From: Croceicoccus mobilis | Lineage (GTDB): Bacteria; Pseudomonadota; Alphaproteobacteria; Sphingomonadales; Sphingomonadaceae | Direction of reading: 5' to 3' | Assembly (NCBI RefSeq): GCF_001661965.1 | Contig: NZ_LYWZ01000022.1 | Location: forward strand, 186,001 to 250,000 | DNA length: 64,000 bases | In this document: positions 43,618-56,410 of the stretch, one piece after another | How positions within the stretch are numbered: position 1 is the first letter of the stretch | Layout of the letters: the number at the start of each line of letters is the position of its first letter | Notes under the pieces: generated by a model | What the model was told of the DNA's origin: nothing | The model's database searches: none | Seen by the model: only the letters and a program-made list of their open reading frames with translations | Position numbers and translations under genes: made by a program

Positions 43618-46600
43618 ATGAAACTTTCCAACCTCCGCAAGCGTGCGCTGAGTGCCGGATCGGCACTGAACGCGCTCGCTTTGGTCGGCGCCGGCGCTGG
43701 CGTTGCGGCAATCGCCGCAGCACCTGCACACGCGCAGGACTATACGAACATCACCGCCTCGGGTCGCGTCGTCAGCGTCGATGGTACGCCGGTCTCCGGC
43801 GCCACCGTCACCGTCGTTTCCGACGATCAGGGCTTTAGTCGTACCGCCACCACGGATGGTAGCGGCACGTTCCGTCTCGTTCAGCTGCCGCCGGGCGACT
43901 ACACTGTCACGATCGTTGCAAACGATTACGAGACCTACAGCGAATCGATCGCCCTGAGCCAGTCGAGCGCTGCCAACCAGTTCGCGCTGGTCCCCAGCAA
44001 CTATGCTGGCGAGATCGTCGTGACCGCCGGTCGCTCGAAGATCATCGATTTCGAACGCACGACCACAGGCCTCGTGCTCGACGTTGCAGAACTCGCACAG
44101 CGCGTTCCGGTCGCACGTGACCTCACCTCGATCATCGAACTTTCGCCCGGCGTTTCCGCTGGCGACAGCGCGTTCGGCAACCTGGCTTCTATCTCCGGTT
44201 CGTCGGTGTCGGAAAACGCCTACTACGTGAACGGCCTGAACATCACCGACTTCCGTAAGGGTCTGGGTTCCGCAACCGTTCCCTTCGACTTCTATGAGAC
44301 TGTCGAAGTCAAGAACGGCGGCTATCAGGCAGAATTCGGTCGCGCCACCGGCGGTGTCGTGAACGCGACGACCAAGTCGGGCTCGAACGAATTCCATGGC
44401 TCGGTCCTGTTCAACTACGAGCCGGACGATCTGCGCAGCGACAGCCCCGACACGCGTAACCCGCTGACCGGTGACTCGCTGTACATCGACAACAGCCTCG
44501 ACAACCGCGAGCGTATCGACACCGTCGTTCAGCTTTCGGGTCCGATCTGGAAGGATCGCCTGTTCTTCTACGGCATCTACAACCACCGTGACGTAAAGAC
44601 CGGTGGCGGTATTGCAACGGCGAACCGTTACGACGAAACGACGACCGATGATCCGTTCTACGGCGGCAAGCTCGACTTCGTGCCGTTCGACGGCCATCGT
44701 TTCGAAGGCACCTACTTCAACACCGAGGGTGTGCAGACGACCAAGTCGTTTGCTTATGATCCCGAAACCGACGAAATCGGCGATTACCTGTCGTCCGAGC
44801 TGCTCGAATACGGTTCGGAGAACTATGTCGGTCGCTACACCGGCAACTTCACCGACTGGTTCGTCTTCTCGGCCGCATATGGTAAGAGCAAGCTGCGTGA
44901 GAACACTGTTCCTCAGGATCAGACCACGCCTTATTCCGTCGACAACCGTTCGGGCACCCCGCTCGTCATCGGCAACCCCTCGGCCATCATCGAGATCGCC
45001 GAAGACGAGCGCGAGTTCTACCGCTTCGACGCCGACTTCTATGTCGATTTCCTCGGCTCGCACCACTTCCGTGCGGGTTACGACAACGAGAAGCTGACGT
45101 CGGACAATCGCGTCCTTTACACCGGCAATGTCGTTTGGAACTACTTCACTGCAGGCGCAGACGACAACTATGCGCCTGAAGGAACCGACTATGCTTCGGG
45201 CCGCACGTTTATCAGCGGCGGTATCTTCCAGACCGAGAATGAGGCGTTCTACATTCAGGACAACTGGTCGCTGCTCGACAACCGTCTGCAGCTGCAGCTT
45301 GGCCTGCGTAACGACCGCTTTGTGAACAAGAACGCTGACGGCGACGTGTTCTACGCTTCGGGTGATCAGTGGGGTCCGCGTCTGGGCTTCACCCTCGACG
45401 CCTTCGGCGATCAGCGCACCAAGGTGTACGGCTCGTTCGGTCGTTATTACCTGCCGATCCCGTCGAACACCAACATCCGCCTTGCTGGCGCAGAGTTCGA
45501 TCTTGAGCGTTACTACGAGCTGGATGGCGTCAATGCCGACGGCAGCCCGATCCTGGGTGATGCGCTGATTGGCTTCGATGGTTCAGCTCCGTGTTACGAT
45601 ACCGGTATCGATCAGTGCGAAAACATCAGTGATGGCACTGCTGTCGATACGCGTGCAGCAGCATCGCAGGATCTCAAGCCGCAGTCGGTCGATGAGTACA
45701 TCCTGGGTGGTGAAGTTCGTGTCGGCGATCGCTGGAAGTTCGGTCTGTTCGGTACGTATCGTTCGCTCAACCGTTCGCTCGAAGACGCTGCAATCGACGC
45801 TGCCGTCAACGCTTATTGCGATTCGGAAGGCCTGGACTGCACCAACTCGAACGGTTCGGACATCTGGAGCGGTTTCCACCAGTACGTCCTGATCAATCCG
45901 GGCGATCCGCAGACGATCACCCTTTCGGATCCGGTCAATGGCGAAAGCGAACTTCGTACGGTTTCGTTCTCGGCTGAAGACCTTGGCTACCCTGCTGCGA
46001 AGCGTACCTACAAGGCGATTACCGCCACCTTCGATCGTGAGTTCGACGGTGTCTGGTCGCTGAGCGGTTCGTACACCTACTCGCAGACCAAGGGTAACAT
46101 CGAAGGCGGCGTGAAGTCCGACAACGGACAGGATGACTCGGGCATCACCACCGACTTCGACCAGCCCGGCTTCACCTACGGCGCATACGGCTATCTGCCC
46201 AACCACCGTGCCCACAACTTCAAGATCTTCGGCGCCTATCAGGCTACCGATTGGCTCTTGCTGGGTGCGAATGCAAAGGTCAGCTCGCCGCGTAAGTTTG
46301 GCTGTATCGGTCGTATCCCGTCGAGCGTCGATGCCTATGCAACGCTGTATGGCGGTTACGCATGGTATTGTAACGTCGACGACAATGGTGACATCATCAC
46401 CTCGGGTTCGGTCCCGAGTGGCACGACCACTCTGACGCCGCGCGGCAGCCGTTTCGAAAGCGACTGGCTGACCCAGCTCGACGTTTCGGCTGTTGTCAGC
46501 CTGCCGACCGATTTCGACGCCAAGCTGCGCCTCGATGTCTTCAACGTCTTCAACTCGAAGGCCGAGCTTGACTTCGAAGAACGTGGTACGCTCAGCAACT

Positions 46601-46683
46601 ACCAGCCGCGTAACACCTACGGTCTTACCACCGGCTATCAGACGCCGCGTTACGTGCGCGTTCAGCTGCAGGTCGGTTTCTAA
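43618..46683 (+). CDS. Oar-like TonB-dependent receptor
   Basis: A 1021-residue outer-membrane protein. Signal peptide (cleavage near APAHAQD), then a carboxypeptidase-regulatory-like beta-sandwich domain (ITASGRVVSVDGTPVSGATVTVVS ... LPPGDYTVTIVANDYET, residues 45-130), a plug domain with EIVVTAGR and YYVNGLNITDFRKGLG, and a long beta-barrel ending in VRVQLQVGF with the terminal phenylalanine needed for barrel insertion. The Oar-like group often handles peptides or adhesion-related substrates. The codon use is less extreme in GC at third positions than in its neighbours (many GTT, GGT, CGT), which is typical of highly expressed genes here. Confidence 0.92.
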   Translation: MKLSNLRKRALSAGSALNALALVGAGAGVAAIAAAPAHAQDYTNITASGRVVSVDGTPVSGATVTVVSDDQGFSRTATTDGSGTFRLVQLPPGDYTVTIVANDYETYSESIALSQSSAANQFALVPSNYAGEIVVTAGRSKIIDFERTTTGLVLDVAELAQRVPVARDLTSIIELSPGVSAGDSAFGNLASISGSSVSENAYYVNGLNITDFRKGLGSATVPFDFYETVEVKNGGYQAEFGRATGGVVNATTKSGSNEFHGSVLFNYEPDDLRSDSPDTRNPLTGDSLYIDNSLDNRERIDTVVQLSGPIWKDRLFFYGIYNHRDVKTGGGIATANRYDETTTDDPFYGGKLDFVPFDGHRFEGTYFNTEGVQTTKSFAYDPETDEIGDYLSSELLEYGSENYVGRYTGNFTDWFVFSAAYGKSKLRENTVPQDQTTPYSVDNRSGTPLVIGNPSAIIEIAEDEREFYRFDADFYVDFLGSHHFRAGYDNEKLTSDNRVLYTGNVVWNYFTAGADDNYAPEGTDYASGRTFISGGIFQTENEAFYIQDNWSLLDNRLQLQLGLRNDRFVNKNADGDVFYASGDQWGPRLGFTLDAFGDQRTKVYGSFGRYYLPIPSNTNIRLAGAEFDLERYYELDGVNADGSPILGDALIGFDGSAPCYDTGIDQCENISDGTAVDTRAAASQDLKPQSVDEYILGGEVRVGDRWKFGLFGTYRSLNRSLEDAAIDAAVNAYCDSEGLDCTNSNGSDIWSGFHQYVLINPGDPQTITLSDPVNGESELRTVSFSAEDLGYPAAKRTYKAITATFDREFDGVWSLSGSYTYSQTKGNIEGGVKSDNGQDDSGITTDFDQPGFTYGAYGYLPNHRAHNFKIFGAYQATDWLLLGANAKVSSPRKFGCIGRIPSSVDAYATLYGGYAWYCNVDDNGDIITSGSVPSGTTTLTPRGSRFESDWLTQLDVSAVVSLPTDFDAKLRLDVFNVFNSKAELDFEERGTLSNYQPRNTYGLTTGYQTPRYVRVQLQVGF

Positions 46684-46708
46684 ACCGTCGCATAACTGCA
46701 AAAACTGG

Positions 46709-46737
46709 AAAGGGCCCCGCAAGGGGCCCTTTCTTTT
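46709..46737 (+). terminator. Intrinsic terminator after the TonB receptor
   Basis: A perfect stem aaagggcccc / ggggcccttt around a gcaa loop is followed by CTTTTT. It sits about 25 bases after the stop codon. Confidence 0.9.
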
Positions 46738-46802
46738 TATGTGCCGTCTCTGATTTGCCGATCCGCCTGAGCGGAAGTCGCAGCGCCATATACGGCCCGG
46801 CC

Positions 46803-48266
46803 TTACCCCTGCCAGGCTTGCAAAAACTGCTGCTGGAATTCGGAGTATCGTGCAGCCTTCCCCACTGCGGAAGCCGAAATGGGGCTTCGAACCTGCTGAA
46901 CGCTTGCGGTTCGCACAAGCCTGCGCACCTTGTGCGAAGAGTGATGCATGGCTGGCTCATCCGCTATGCCGACGTGGTCTGCGATCCGCGTGATCCATTT
47001 CCCCGGCTCGCCGACCATCGCTTCATAAGGCACGGTCAGAATGCGATCGGGGAACAACGCGGTCCAGTGCCGGTAAAGCTCATCCTCCAGCTTCATGTAG
47101 TGAGCGATATCGGCCGCATGCCAACTCCACGGCATTGAGGACGTGAACAGGGTGCGGAAACACGAAAGCGCACAATCAGCAGGATCGCGCCGCATCCAAA
47201 TAATGCGGGCATCGGGCAAGACGTTGAGCAAGAGGCCCATCATGCGCGATTGCAGTAATGTCTTGTCGACCACGCGGCCGGTTGGCCCGAAACGCATTTT
47301 CAGCATCTTCTCGTATGTAGCAGCCACCGAGGCCCAGGCACCTGCCGGGTCGACGCTCCGCGTCTGAAATGCCAGCCCGTCAGCAAGGCCGCTCCCCCCG
47401 ATCGCGGAGACCAAAGCCGCGCGAAACAGGTTTAACTCACCGCCATCACTAACCTGTGATCCGGCCATTAATACCTGCTCGACCATCGTCGTCCCCGAAC
47501 GGGGCAGACCATTTACAAAGATCGCGCGCGAACCCTCATGGCGAGAAGGGACAAGTCGCTCAAGGCCGGACGAGCTGAAATCGCTCATCAATTGCCTCGT
47601 TGCCTGCTCGGCACCTGCAGGGTCGTAAGGTTCGATCTGCCGACGCTGGGCGGCCCCTGACGAATAACACGCAAAGGCTTGGTCCGTATCGCCAAGATCG
47701 TCAAATGCTTTCGCCAAAGCATAATATAGAGCAGCCTGTGACCGCGCGGGCATGGCGGCGATATGCGGCAAGGCCGCCTTCATTGCCTCAAGGTCGGGAT
47801 CACCCGGCTGAAAATTCTTGATCATGGCTAGCGCGTACCAACTTGGAGGAGATATTCCCGTCCGTGTCACGCGCTGAAACAAGGCGATAGCTTCCTCGAA
47901 ATCCCCTTCCTGGCTTGCAAGGGTTCCAAGGAAGTGAAGCACACCGGGGCTTGTGCGGGCATTTTCCGGCAAACGAGCGATATCGGCGCGGGCCTCTTCG
48001 GTACGCCCTTGCGCGGCAAGTTCACCCCAATAGAATTGTTTACGAGCCAGATTCACAGGGCGCGTTGCTGCAAAGCGGCGCGCGGCTTCCAGTGCGATTT
48101 CGATTTCGCCGATACGACTGGCAAGCTGGTGGTGATGCCTGAAACGCTCACCATTGTCGGGTGAGACTTGCAGATCCTTTTCAAGCAGTGAAACGGCAAG
48201 TTCGCGTTCGTGCCGTTCAAGCGCTGCGATCGCCTGAAGTATAAGGGGCTTGGTTCCCGGGATCAT
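46803..48266 (-). CDS. TPR-domain sulfotransferase
   Basis: A 487-residue protein with N-terminal TPR-like helical repeats (residues 1-230, for example ALYYALAKAFDDLGDTDQAFACYSSG) and a C-terminal sulfotransferase domain starting with the 5'-phosphosulfate loop VNGLPRSGTTMVEQVL; RIIWMRRDPADCALSCFRTLF matches the 3'-phosphate-binding region. It would move sulfate from PAPS to a sugar, peptide or small molecule; such TPR-sulfotransferases are common in sphingomonads. It is a single gene between the receptor terminator and clpB. Confidence 0.88.
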   Translation of the reverse strand: MIPGTKPLILQAIAALERHERELAVSLLEKDLQVSPDNGERFRHHHQLASRIGEIEIALEAARRFAATRPVNLARKQFYWGELAAQGRTEEARADIARLPENARTSPGVLHFLGTLASQEGDFEEAIALFQRVTRTGISPPSWYALAMIKNFQPGDPDLEAMKAALPHIAAMPARSQAALYYALAKAFDDLGDTDQAFACYSSGAAQRRQIEPYDPAGAEQATRQLMSDFSSSGLERLVPSRHEGSRAIFVNGLPRSGTTMVEQVLMAGSQVSDGGELNLFRAALVSAIGGSGLADGLAFQTRSVDPAGAWASVAATYEKMLKMRFGPTGRVVDKTLLQSRMMGLLLNVLPDARIIWMRRDPADCALSCFRTLFTSSMPWSWHAADIAHYMKLEDELYRHWTALFPDRILTVPYEAMVGEPGKWITRIADHVGIADEPAMHHSSHKVRRLVRTASVQQVRSPISASAVGKAARYSEFQQQFLQAWQG

Positions 48267-48353
48267 TTCGCGCTCCTACGCTTATCTTGCTCGCAAGAGA
48301 AGCGGCCAAATCCGCAGCAACCCAAGCCCCCGATTACGCTCACTCCGGCAGTC

Positions 48354-50933
<2,580 letters not shown>

Positions 50934-51249
50934 GGGAAATTACCCGCCTGTCTGACCTGAACCTGTGTTGCTCCGACCCTAGATAGTGTTGCTTAAATGC
51001 AACACAAGGCCTCCTCCCCCGCAACGCGGCGATTTTTACCGCCACGCCGCTGCGAATATGAATTTCGGTCCGGCCCGCGCGCTTTTCAAGCCGTTCATCC
51101 CCCATGCTGATCGACGAGTGTATGACAAAGCTCGACAAATGTCGGGCAATGGCTGGCATTCGTCTATCAGCTTGGTATCAACGGTAATTATTTCGCGCGC
51201 GATCCCCAATCGTGTTCCCCCAATCGCGCCGATCCGGACTGGAGTTGTC
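50934..51249 (+). other. Divergent intergenic region clpB / M16 peptidase
   Basis: The frame of the M16 gene is open upstream into this region, but the protein's signal peptide begins at 51250, so I treat the rest as non-coding. Besides the palindrome at 50988-51003 there is a matching half-site gtgttgct at 50965-50972, exactly 21 bases (two helix turns) from the first half of the palindrome. Confidence 0.5.
50988..51003. promoter_or_regulatory. Palindromic operator candidate, clpB side
   Basis: The sequence gttgcttaaatgcaac differs in one spacer base from the palindrome between marR and the TonB receptor (43440-43455). Including neighbours it extends to a 7-bp arm, gtgttgc/gcaacac. It is 55 bases from clpB, close enough to overlap its promoter. 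Confidence 0.55.
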
Positions 51250-54183
51250 ATGCATCTTTCCACCCGGCTGCTGCTGGCAGCCTCCGCACTCTCGCTTTCC
51301 GCCCTGCCCCACGCGGCCATCGCCAAAAGCGCCGGGACGAGCGTCGCCGCGACTGCCGCCGCCGACATGAAGGCCGCGCCGCTTGCCGATCTCGTGCAGG
51401 GCGTCGACATTCCCTATTCGATGTTCAAGCTCGACAATGGTCTGACCGTGCTGGTGAACGAGGATCGCTCGGCCCCGCTGGTCGCGGTTTCGGTCTGGTA
51501 CAGGGTCGGGTCCAAGAACGAGCCCGAGGGCAAGACCGGCTTTGCCCACCTGTTCGAGCACCTGATGTTCAACGGTTCCGAAAACGCGCAGGGCGATTTC
51601 TTCAAGCCGCTGCAGCAGATCGGCGCGACCGATCTCAACGGCACGACCTGGTTCGACCGCACCAATTATTTCGAGACCGTCCCCTCGGGCGCGCTGGATG
51701 TCGCGCTTTTCCTCGAAAGCGACCGGATGGGCCATTTGCTTGGCGCGGTGACGCAGGAAAATCTCGATAACCAGATCGGTGTCGTCCAGAACGAAAAGCG
51801 GCAGGGTGACAATGCGCCCTTCGGCCTCGTCGATTACGAGATGCTGGAAACGCTCTACCCCTCGGGCCACCCCTATCACCACGATACGATCGGCTCGATG
51901 GACGACTTGTCGGGCGCGACGATGGCTGACGTGCAGGGCTGGTTCAAGGATCACTACGGCCCCAACAACGCCGTGCTGGTGCTGGCAGGCGACATCGATG
52001 TCGCCACGGCCAAGGAAAAGGTCGCGCACTGGTTCGGCGAGATCCCGGCAGGTCCCGCCGTCCAGCCGGTCGCGGCGCCTGTCCCCACGCTCGACAAGCC
52101 GATTTCCAAGACCATCACCGACAAGGTCGCCACTACGCGCATCTATCGCGCATGGGCGATCCCCGGCCTTAACGACAAGGATGCGGTCGCGCTGGAAATG
52201 GCGGGCAGCGTTCTGGGCGGCCTCGCCTCCTCGCGGCTCGACAACGAACTGGTGCGCGGCAAGCAGCTGGCTGTGAAGGTTTCGGCCAGCGCGCAGCTGT
52301 TCCAGCAGGCGGGCCAGTTCGAGGTTTATGCCGATCTCAAGCCCGGCGTGGAGCAGGGCGAACTGGAAGCCGCGCTCGACGCCGAGATTGCGAAGCTGAT
52401 CGCCAAGGGTCCCACCGCCGACGAACTGAAGCGCGCCGCGACCAATTATGTCTCGAGCGAGATCAAGGGCCTCGACAGCCTTGGCGGCTTTGGCGGCAAG
52501 GCGCCGACGCTGGCGCAGGGTCTCCTGTATTCCGACGATCCCGAATTTTACAAAAAGCGCCTCAATCGGATCGCCACGATCACGCCCAGGGAAGTGCAGC
52601 AGGCGGCCAAGCGCTGGCTCTCCCGCCCAGTGTTCAAACTGGTCGTCGAACCGGGTGAACGCACCGAAGGCGGCGAAAACCGCGGCGGTTTCGTGACCGG
52701 TCGCGAGCAGACGGGCGCGCAGCCGGCGTTCTATTGGAACCCCGACAATATGGCAGGCCCGCTTGGCAGCGGCATAACCGCGTCGGTGCAGGCCGCTGCA
52801 GCGGCAGTCGTTCCCGATCGATCGCAGATCCCGGCGGTCGACACGCTGCAGCCGCTGGACTTCCCCGATATCGAGCGTGCCGTTCTCGACAATGGCATGG
52901 AAATCTATGTCGTTCGCCGCGAAGGCGTGCCAGCGGTTACCGCGCGCCTCAGCTTTGACGCGGGCGGCGCGGCAGACCCCGAAGGGGCGCTTGGCACGCA
53001 GGCGCTGATGCTGGATTTGATGGATGCGGGCACGACCACGCTCGACGCGACCGAACTTGCCATCGCACAGGAACGGCTCGGTGCCTCGATCTCTTCGGGG
53101 TCGAGCCGGGATTCGACGAATTTCACGCTTTCGGCGCTGAAGCCGAACCTGGGCGCTTCGTTCGAACTCCTTGCCGATTACGTGCGCAACCCCGCCTTTG
53201 ACACGACCGAGCTGGAGCGCGTGCGCGCGCAACAGCTGAACGCGATCCAGGCGGAAAAGACGCAGCCCTCCGCCGTGGCGCAGCGGTTCTTCTACCCCGC
53301 GATCTATGGCGACAAGCATCCCTATGGCCGCGCCCCCAGCGGCCTCGGAAATGCCGATGTCGTCGCACAGCTCACCGCGTCCGATCTCAAGGGCTTCCAC
53401 GATACCTGGCTGCGTCCCGACACGGCGCGCCTGTATGTCGTAGGGGACACCACGCTCGATCAGGTGGTCGAACTGGCGAACGAAACCTTCGGCAATTGGA
53501 AGCGCCCGGCGATGCCCGCCCCGCAGAAGAATTTCGACGTTGCGATCCCCAGCCCCGAACCGCGCGTAATCCTTATCGACCGTCCCGGTTCGCCGCAGTC
53601 GATGATCATTGCCGGCAAGGTGCTCGACAAGACGGGCCGCGACGATCTCGTCAATCTGGCTTCGGCCAATGACGTGATGGGCGGCAATTTCCTGTCGCGC
53701 CTCAACATGGACCTGCGTGAAACGAAGGGCTGGTCCTATGGCGTGCAGAGCTTGCTGGTGCGTCCGGAAAACCAGATCGCCTTCATGATCTACGCCCCGG
53801 TGCAAAGCGACCGGACCGGCGATTCCATCGCCGCCATGCGCAGCGACATTGCCGACTTCATGGGGCCGAACGGCGTGACCGGCGAAGAGCTGGAGCGCAC
53901 CATCAACGGGCAGGTTCGTTCGCTGCCCGGCACGTTCGAGACCGGCGGCGACGTGCTGGCCGGGCTTTACAATATCGTGGAGCTGGATCGTCCCGACAAT
54001 TACTACGAACTGCTGGCCCCGCGCTATCAGGCGATGACGGCACAGGCGCTGGACGATGCGGCACGCGGTCAGGATCTTGGCGACGGCCTTGTCTGGGTCG
54101 TCGTGGGCGATGCCAATGTGGTGAAGCCGCAGCTGGAACAGCTGGGCCTGCCGGTCGAGGAAAAGGACATCTCGGGCGAATGA
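51250..54183 (+). CDS. M16-family zinc metallopeptidase (pitrilysin-like)
   Basis: A 977-residue secreted peptidase with two M16 halves. The inverted zinc motif HLFEH lies at H100-H104 in FAHLFEHLMFNGS, with a distal glutamate expected near QNEKRQGDN. The second half (from about residue 540) lacks HxxEH, as usual for the inactive partner half. The signal peptide MHLSTRLLLAASALSLSALPHAAIAKS begins at the ATG at 51250, which has GGAG 6 bases upstream; a long upstream open frame is ignored. It probably degrades peptides in the periplasm. Confidence 0.92.
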   Translation: MHLSTRLLLAASALSLSALPHAAIAKSAGTSVAATAAADMKAAPLADLVQGVDIPYSMFKLDNGLTVLVNEDRSAPLVAVSVWYRVGSKNEPEGKTGFAHLFEHLMFNGSENAQGDFFKPLQQIGATDLNGTTWFDRTNYFETVPSGALDVALFLESDRMGHLLGAVTQENLDNQIGVVQNEKRQGDNAPFGLVDYEMLETLYPSGHPYHHDTIGSMDDLSGATMADVQGWFKDHYGPNNAVLVLAGDIDVATAKEKVAHWFGEIPAGPAVQPVAAPVPTLDKPISKTITDKVATTRIYRAWAIPGLNDKDAVALEMAGSVLGGLASSRLDNELVRGKQLAVKVSASAQLFQQAGQFEVYADLKPGVEQGELEAALDAEIAKLIAKGPTADELKRAATNYVSSEIKGLDSLGGFGGKAPTLAQGLLYSDDPEFYKKRLNRIATITPREVQQAAKRWLSRPVFKLVVEPGERTEGGENRGGFVTGREQTGAQPAFYWNPDNMAGPLGSGITASVQAAAAAVVPDRSQIPAVDTLQPLDFPDIERAVLDNGMEIYVVRREGVPAVTARLSFDAGGAADPEGALGTQALMLDLMDAGTTTLDATELAIAQERLGASISSGSSRDSTNFTLSALKPNLGASFELLADYVRNPAFDTTELERVRAQQLNAIQAEKTQPSAVAQRFFYPAIYGDKHPYGRAPSGLGNADVVAQLTASDLKGFHDTWLRPDTARLYVVGDTTLDQVVELANETFGNWKRPAMPAPQKNFDVAIPSPEPRVILIDRPGSPQSMIIAGKVLDKTGRDDLVNLASANDVMGGNFLSRLNMDLRETKGWSYGVQSLLVRPENQIAFMIYAPVQSDRTGDSIAAMRSDIADFMGPNGVTGEELERTINGQVRSLPGTFETGGDVLAGLYNIVELDRPDNYYELLAPRYQAMTAQALDDAARGQDLGDGLVWVVVGDANVVKPQLEQLGLPVEEKDISGE

Positions 54184-54216
54184 TCGCCCGGGGTTTCCGG
54201 CCCCAATAACAAGAAA

Positions 54217-54254
54217 GGGGCGCCGGTCGGATCTGACCGGCGCCCCTTTTCTCT
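54217..54254. terminator. Bidirectional terminator between the M16 gene and gatB
   Basis: A perfect 12-bp stem ggggcgccggtc / gaccggcgcccc around ggatct is followed by TTTTCTCTGTTTTT on the plus strand; on the minus strand the stem is followed by TTTCTTG. It separates two convergent units. Confidence 0.92.
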
Positions 54255-54269
54255 GTTTTTCCGGCGACC

Positions 54270-55760
54270 TTAGCCCAGCTTGGTCTTCAGGATCTCGTTC
54301 ACGATGGCGGGATTGCCCTTGCCCTTCATCGCCTTCATCGTCTGGCCGACGAAGAAGCCGAAGAGCTTGTCCTTGCCGCCGCGATATTCCTCGACCTTGT
54401 CGGCATTGTTCGCCAGCACTTCGTCGATCACGGCCTCGATCGCGCCGGTGTCGCTGGTCTGCTTCAGGCCCTCGGTCTCGGCGATCTCGTCCGGTTCGCG
54501 GCCGGTTTTCAGGACGATCTCGTAGATCTCCTTGGCCTGACCGCCGCCGACAGTGCCCGCCGCCTGCAGCGCGATAATGCCGGCATTGGCGACAGTGGTG
54601 TCATTGGCCTCATCCGCGTCTTCGGTCGCGTTCTTCACGCCCGGAGCCACGGACAGCACCCAGTTCGCCACCTGCGTCGCGACATCTTTTTCGGGCTTAC
54701 CCGTCTTATCGGCCGTCGCGCCCAAGATCGCCTCGTATCGCTGATAGACATCGACGTCGGCGGTCAGCTGGCCCGCGTTATAGGCGGACAGGCCCAGCTC
54801 GTTCTCATAGCGGTGGCGCTTCGCGTCCGGCAGTTCGGGCAGGCTTTCGCGGCAATCGTGCAGGAACGCATCGTCCAGCTCCAGCGGCAGCAGGTCGGGA
54901 TCGGGGAAGTAGCGATAATCATGCGCGTCTTCCTTTGACCGCATGGTCCGCGTGGTGCCGGTGTCGGGATCGAACAGGCGCGTTTCCTGATCCACGGTGC
55001 CGCCCGATTCGATCACGTCGACCTGACGGTTTGCCTCATACTCGATGACCTGCATGACGAAGCGAACCGAGTTCACGTTCTTCGTCTCGGTCCGCGTGCC
55101 GAATTCATCGCCCGGCTTGCGGACGGACACGTTCACGTCGGCCCGCATCGAGCCTTCTTCCATATTGCCGTCGCACGAACCGACATAGCGCAGGATCGAA
55201 CGCAGCTTGCGCACGTATGCACCCGCTTCGGCAGGAGAGCGCATGTCGGGCTTCGACACGATCTCCATCAGCGCGACGCCGCTGCGGTTGAGGTCGACAT
55301 AGGACATGGTCGGATGCTGGTCGTGCATCAGCTTGCCCGCGTCCTGCTCGACATGGATGCGCTCCACACCGATGCGCTTGGTCGCCTCGGGGTTCTTTTC
55401 ATCGGGCGAGACATCCAGATGCCCCTCGCCCACCAGCGGGTGGTAAAGCTGGCTGATCTGGTAGCCCTGCGGCAGATCGGCGTAGAAATAGTTCTTGCGG
55501 TCGAACCGGCTCCACTTGTTGATCTGCGCGTCGATCGCCATGCCGGTGCGCACCGCCTGACGGATGCACTCGCGATTGGGCACGGGCAGCATGCCCGGCA
55601 TCGCGGCATCGACAAGGCTGACCTGCGTATTGGGTTCCGCGCCGAAAGCGGTGGCGGCGCCCGAAAACAGCTTGGCCTTCGACGTGACCTGCGCATGGAC
55701 TTCAAGGCCGATCACGACTTCCCATTCGCCCGTGGCGCCCTGGATACGATAGGTGCTCAT
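54270..55760 (-). CDS. gatB: Asp/Glu-tRNA amidotransferase subunit B
   Basis: A 496-residue GatB: the cradle domain starts [22 protein letters not shown], with [16 protein letters not shown] and [20 protein letters not shown], and the C-terminal YqeY/tail domain ends [17 protein letters not shown]. Together with GatC and GatA it converts Glu-tRNA(Gln) (and Asp-tRNA(Asn)) to the amidated form. The ATG at 55760 with GGGAAGAAG upstream is preferred to one four codons earlier; it overlaps the upstream small gene's stop by four bases. Confidence 0.97.
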   Translation of the reverse strand: MSTYRIQGATGEWEVVIGLEVHAQVTSKAKLFSGAATAFGAEPNTQVSLVDAAMPGMLPVPNRECIRQAVRTGMAIDAQINKWSRFDRKNYFYADLPQGYQISQLYHPLVGEGHLDVSPDEKNPEATKRIGVERIHVEQDAGKLMHDQHPTMSYVDLNRSGVALMEIVSKPDMRSPAEAGAYVRKLRSILRYVGSCDGNMEEGSMRADVNVSVRKPGDEFGTRTETKNVNSVRFVMQVIEYEANRQVDVIESGGTVDQETRLFDPDTGTTRTMRSKEDAHDYRYFPDPDLLPLELDDAFLHDCRESLPELPDAKRHRYENELGLSAYNAGQLTADVDVYQRYEAILGATADKTGKPEKDVATQVANWVLSVAPGVKNATEDADEANDTTVANAGIIALQAAGTVGGGQAKEIYEIVLKTGREPDEIAETEGLKQTSDTGAIEAVIDEVLANNADKVEEYRGGKDKLFGFFVGQTMKAMKGKGNPAIVNEILKTKLG

Positions 55761-56026
55761 TCTTCTTCCCAATTCAGTTCGGCGGCACGCTTGATCGCGG
55801 CGAATTGCTTGTCGAAAATCGGCATGATCTTCACAGTCAGCTCTTCGGGCAAATGCTCCAGCGTCCGCGCCACGCCTTCCAGCGACACATCGACATCGTA
55901 TGGCGAGACGAGGCCGGTGCTGGCCATCATGCGGATCGACTGCAACGAGGCATTCAGCGCCGCCATGGCGAGCGTGTATTCGGCCGAGACGGTCAATTCC
56001 AACGCTCCCCCATATGGCAGCGACAA
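55757..56026 (-). CDS. Small uncharacterised protein inside the gat operon
   Basis: An 89-residue soluble protein with no motif that I recognise; it ends in [11 protein letters not shown]. It sits 3 bases after the preceding small gene and overlaps gatB by four bases (ATGA), so it is very likely translated. It has no hydrophobic segment long enough for a membrane span. Confidence 0.65.
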   Translation of the reverse strand: MSLPYGGALELTVSAEYTLAMAALNASLQSIRMMASTGLVSPYDVDVSLEGVARTLEHLPEELTVKIMPIFDKQFAAIKRAAELNWEEE

Positions 56027-56029
56027 TCC

Positions 56030-56410
56030 TCAGACATCATTCTGACCCAACAGATGCGATTCGACTTTCTTGATTTCCAGCTTGGCCAAGTCATTAAATT
56101 TGCCCGTGCCGGTAATGTTGATCTCTTCGAGATACATGACGCTGAGGTCCCTATGCTCGGGAAAATTTTTCAGCTCCCGGATGCTGGCGACAAGTGAGGC
56201 GCCACATTGACTATCGGTCTTTGGCCTATTCAATGTCGAGTGGAGGTAGTCCATGACCTCGTTGTATCGCATGATCCGGGATTCATCCGCACCGTCAACC
56301 GACCAACGAACTGCAATTTTCGTCGTAACGTAGCTCATCATCCAGAACGGAATCACCATTCCGAACAGAATCAGTCCAAGTGCCGCCCAGCCAAAGGCAT
56401 TCACCACCAT
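56030..56410 (-). CDS. Small membrane-anchored protein inside the gat operon
   Basis: A 126-residue protein with one N-terminal membrane helix ([24 protein letters not shown]) followed by a soluble, charged domain. I do not recognise the family. It overlaps the end of gatA by 10 bases. Its base composition is less GC-rich (gacattgactatcggtct-like stretches) than gatA and gatB, which together with its position between them suggests a recent insertion into the operon. Confidence 0.6.
   Translation of the reverse strand: MVVNAFGWAALGLILFGMVIPFWMMSYVTTKIAVRWSVDGADESRIMRYNEVMDYLHSTLNRPKTDSQCGASLVASIRELKNFPEHRDLSVMYLEEINITGTGKFNDLAKLEIKKVESHLLGQNDV

Noticed and set aside
51178-53805. A long minus-strand open frame (875 codons) opposite the M16 peptidase
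   Set aside because: Shadow of the peptidase codons; composition is unlike a protein-coding gene here.
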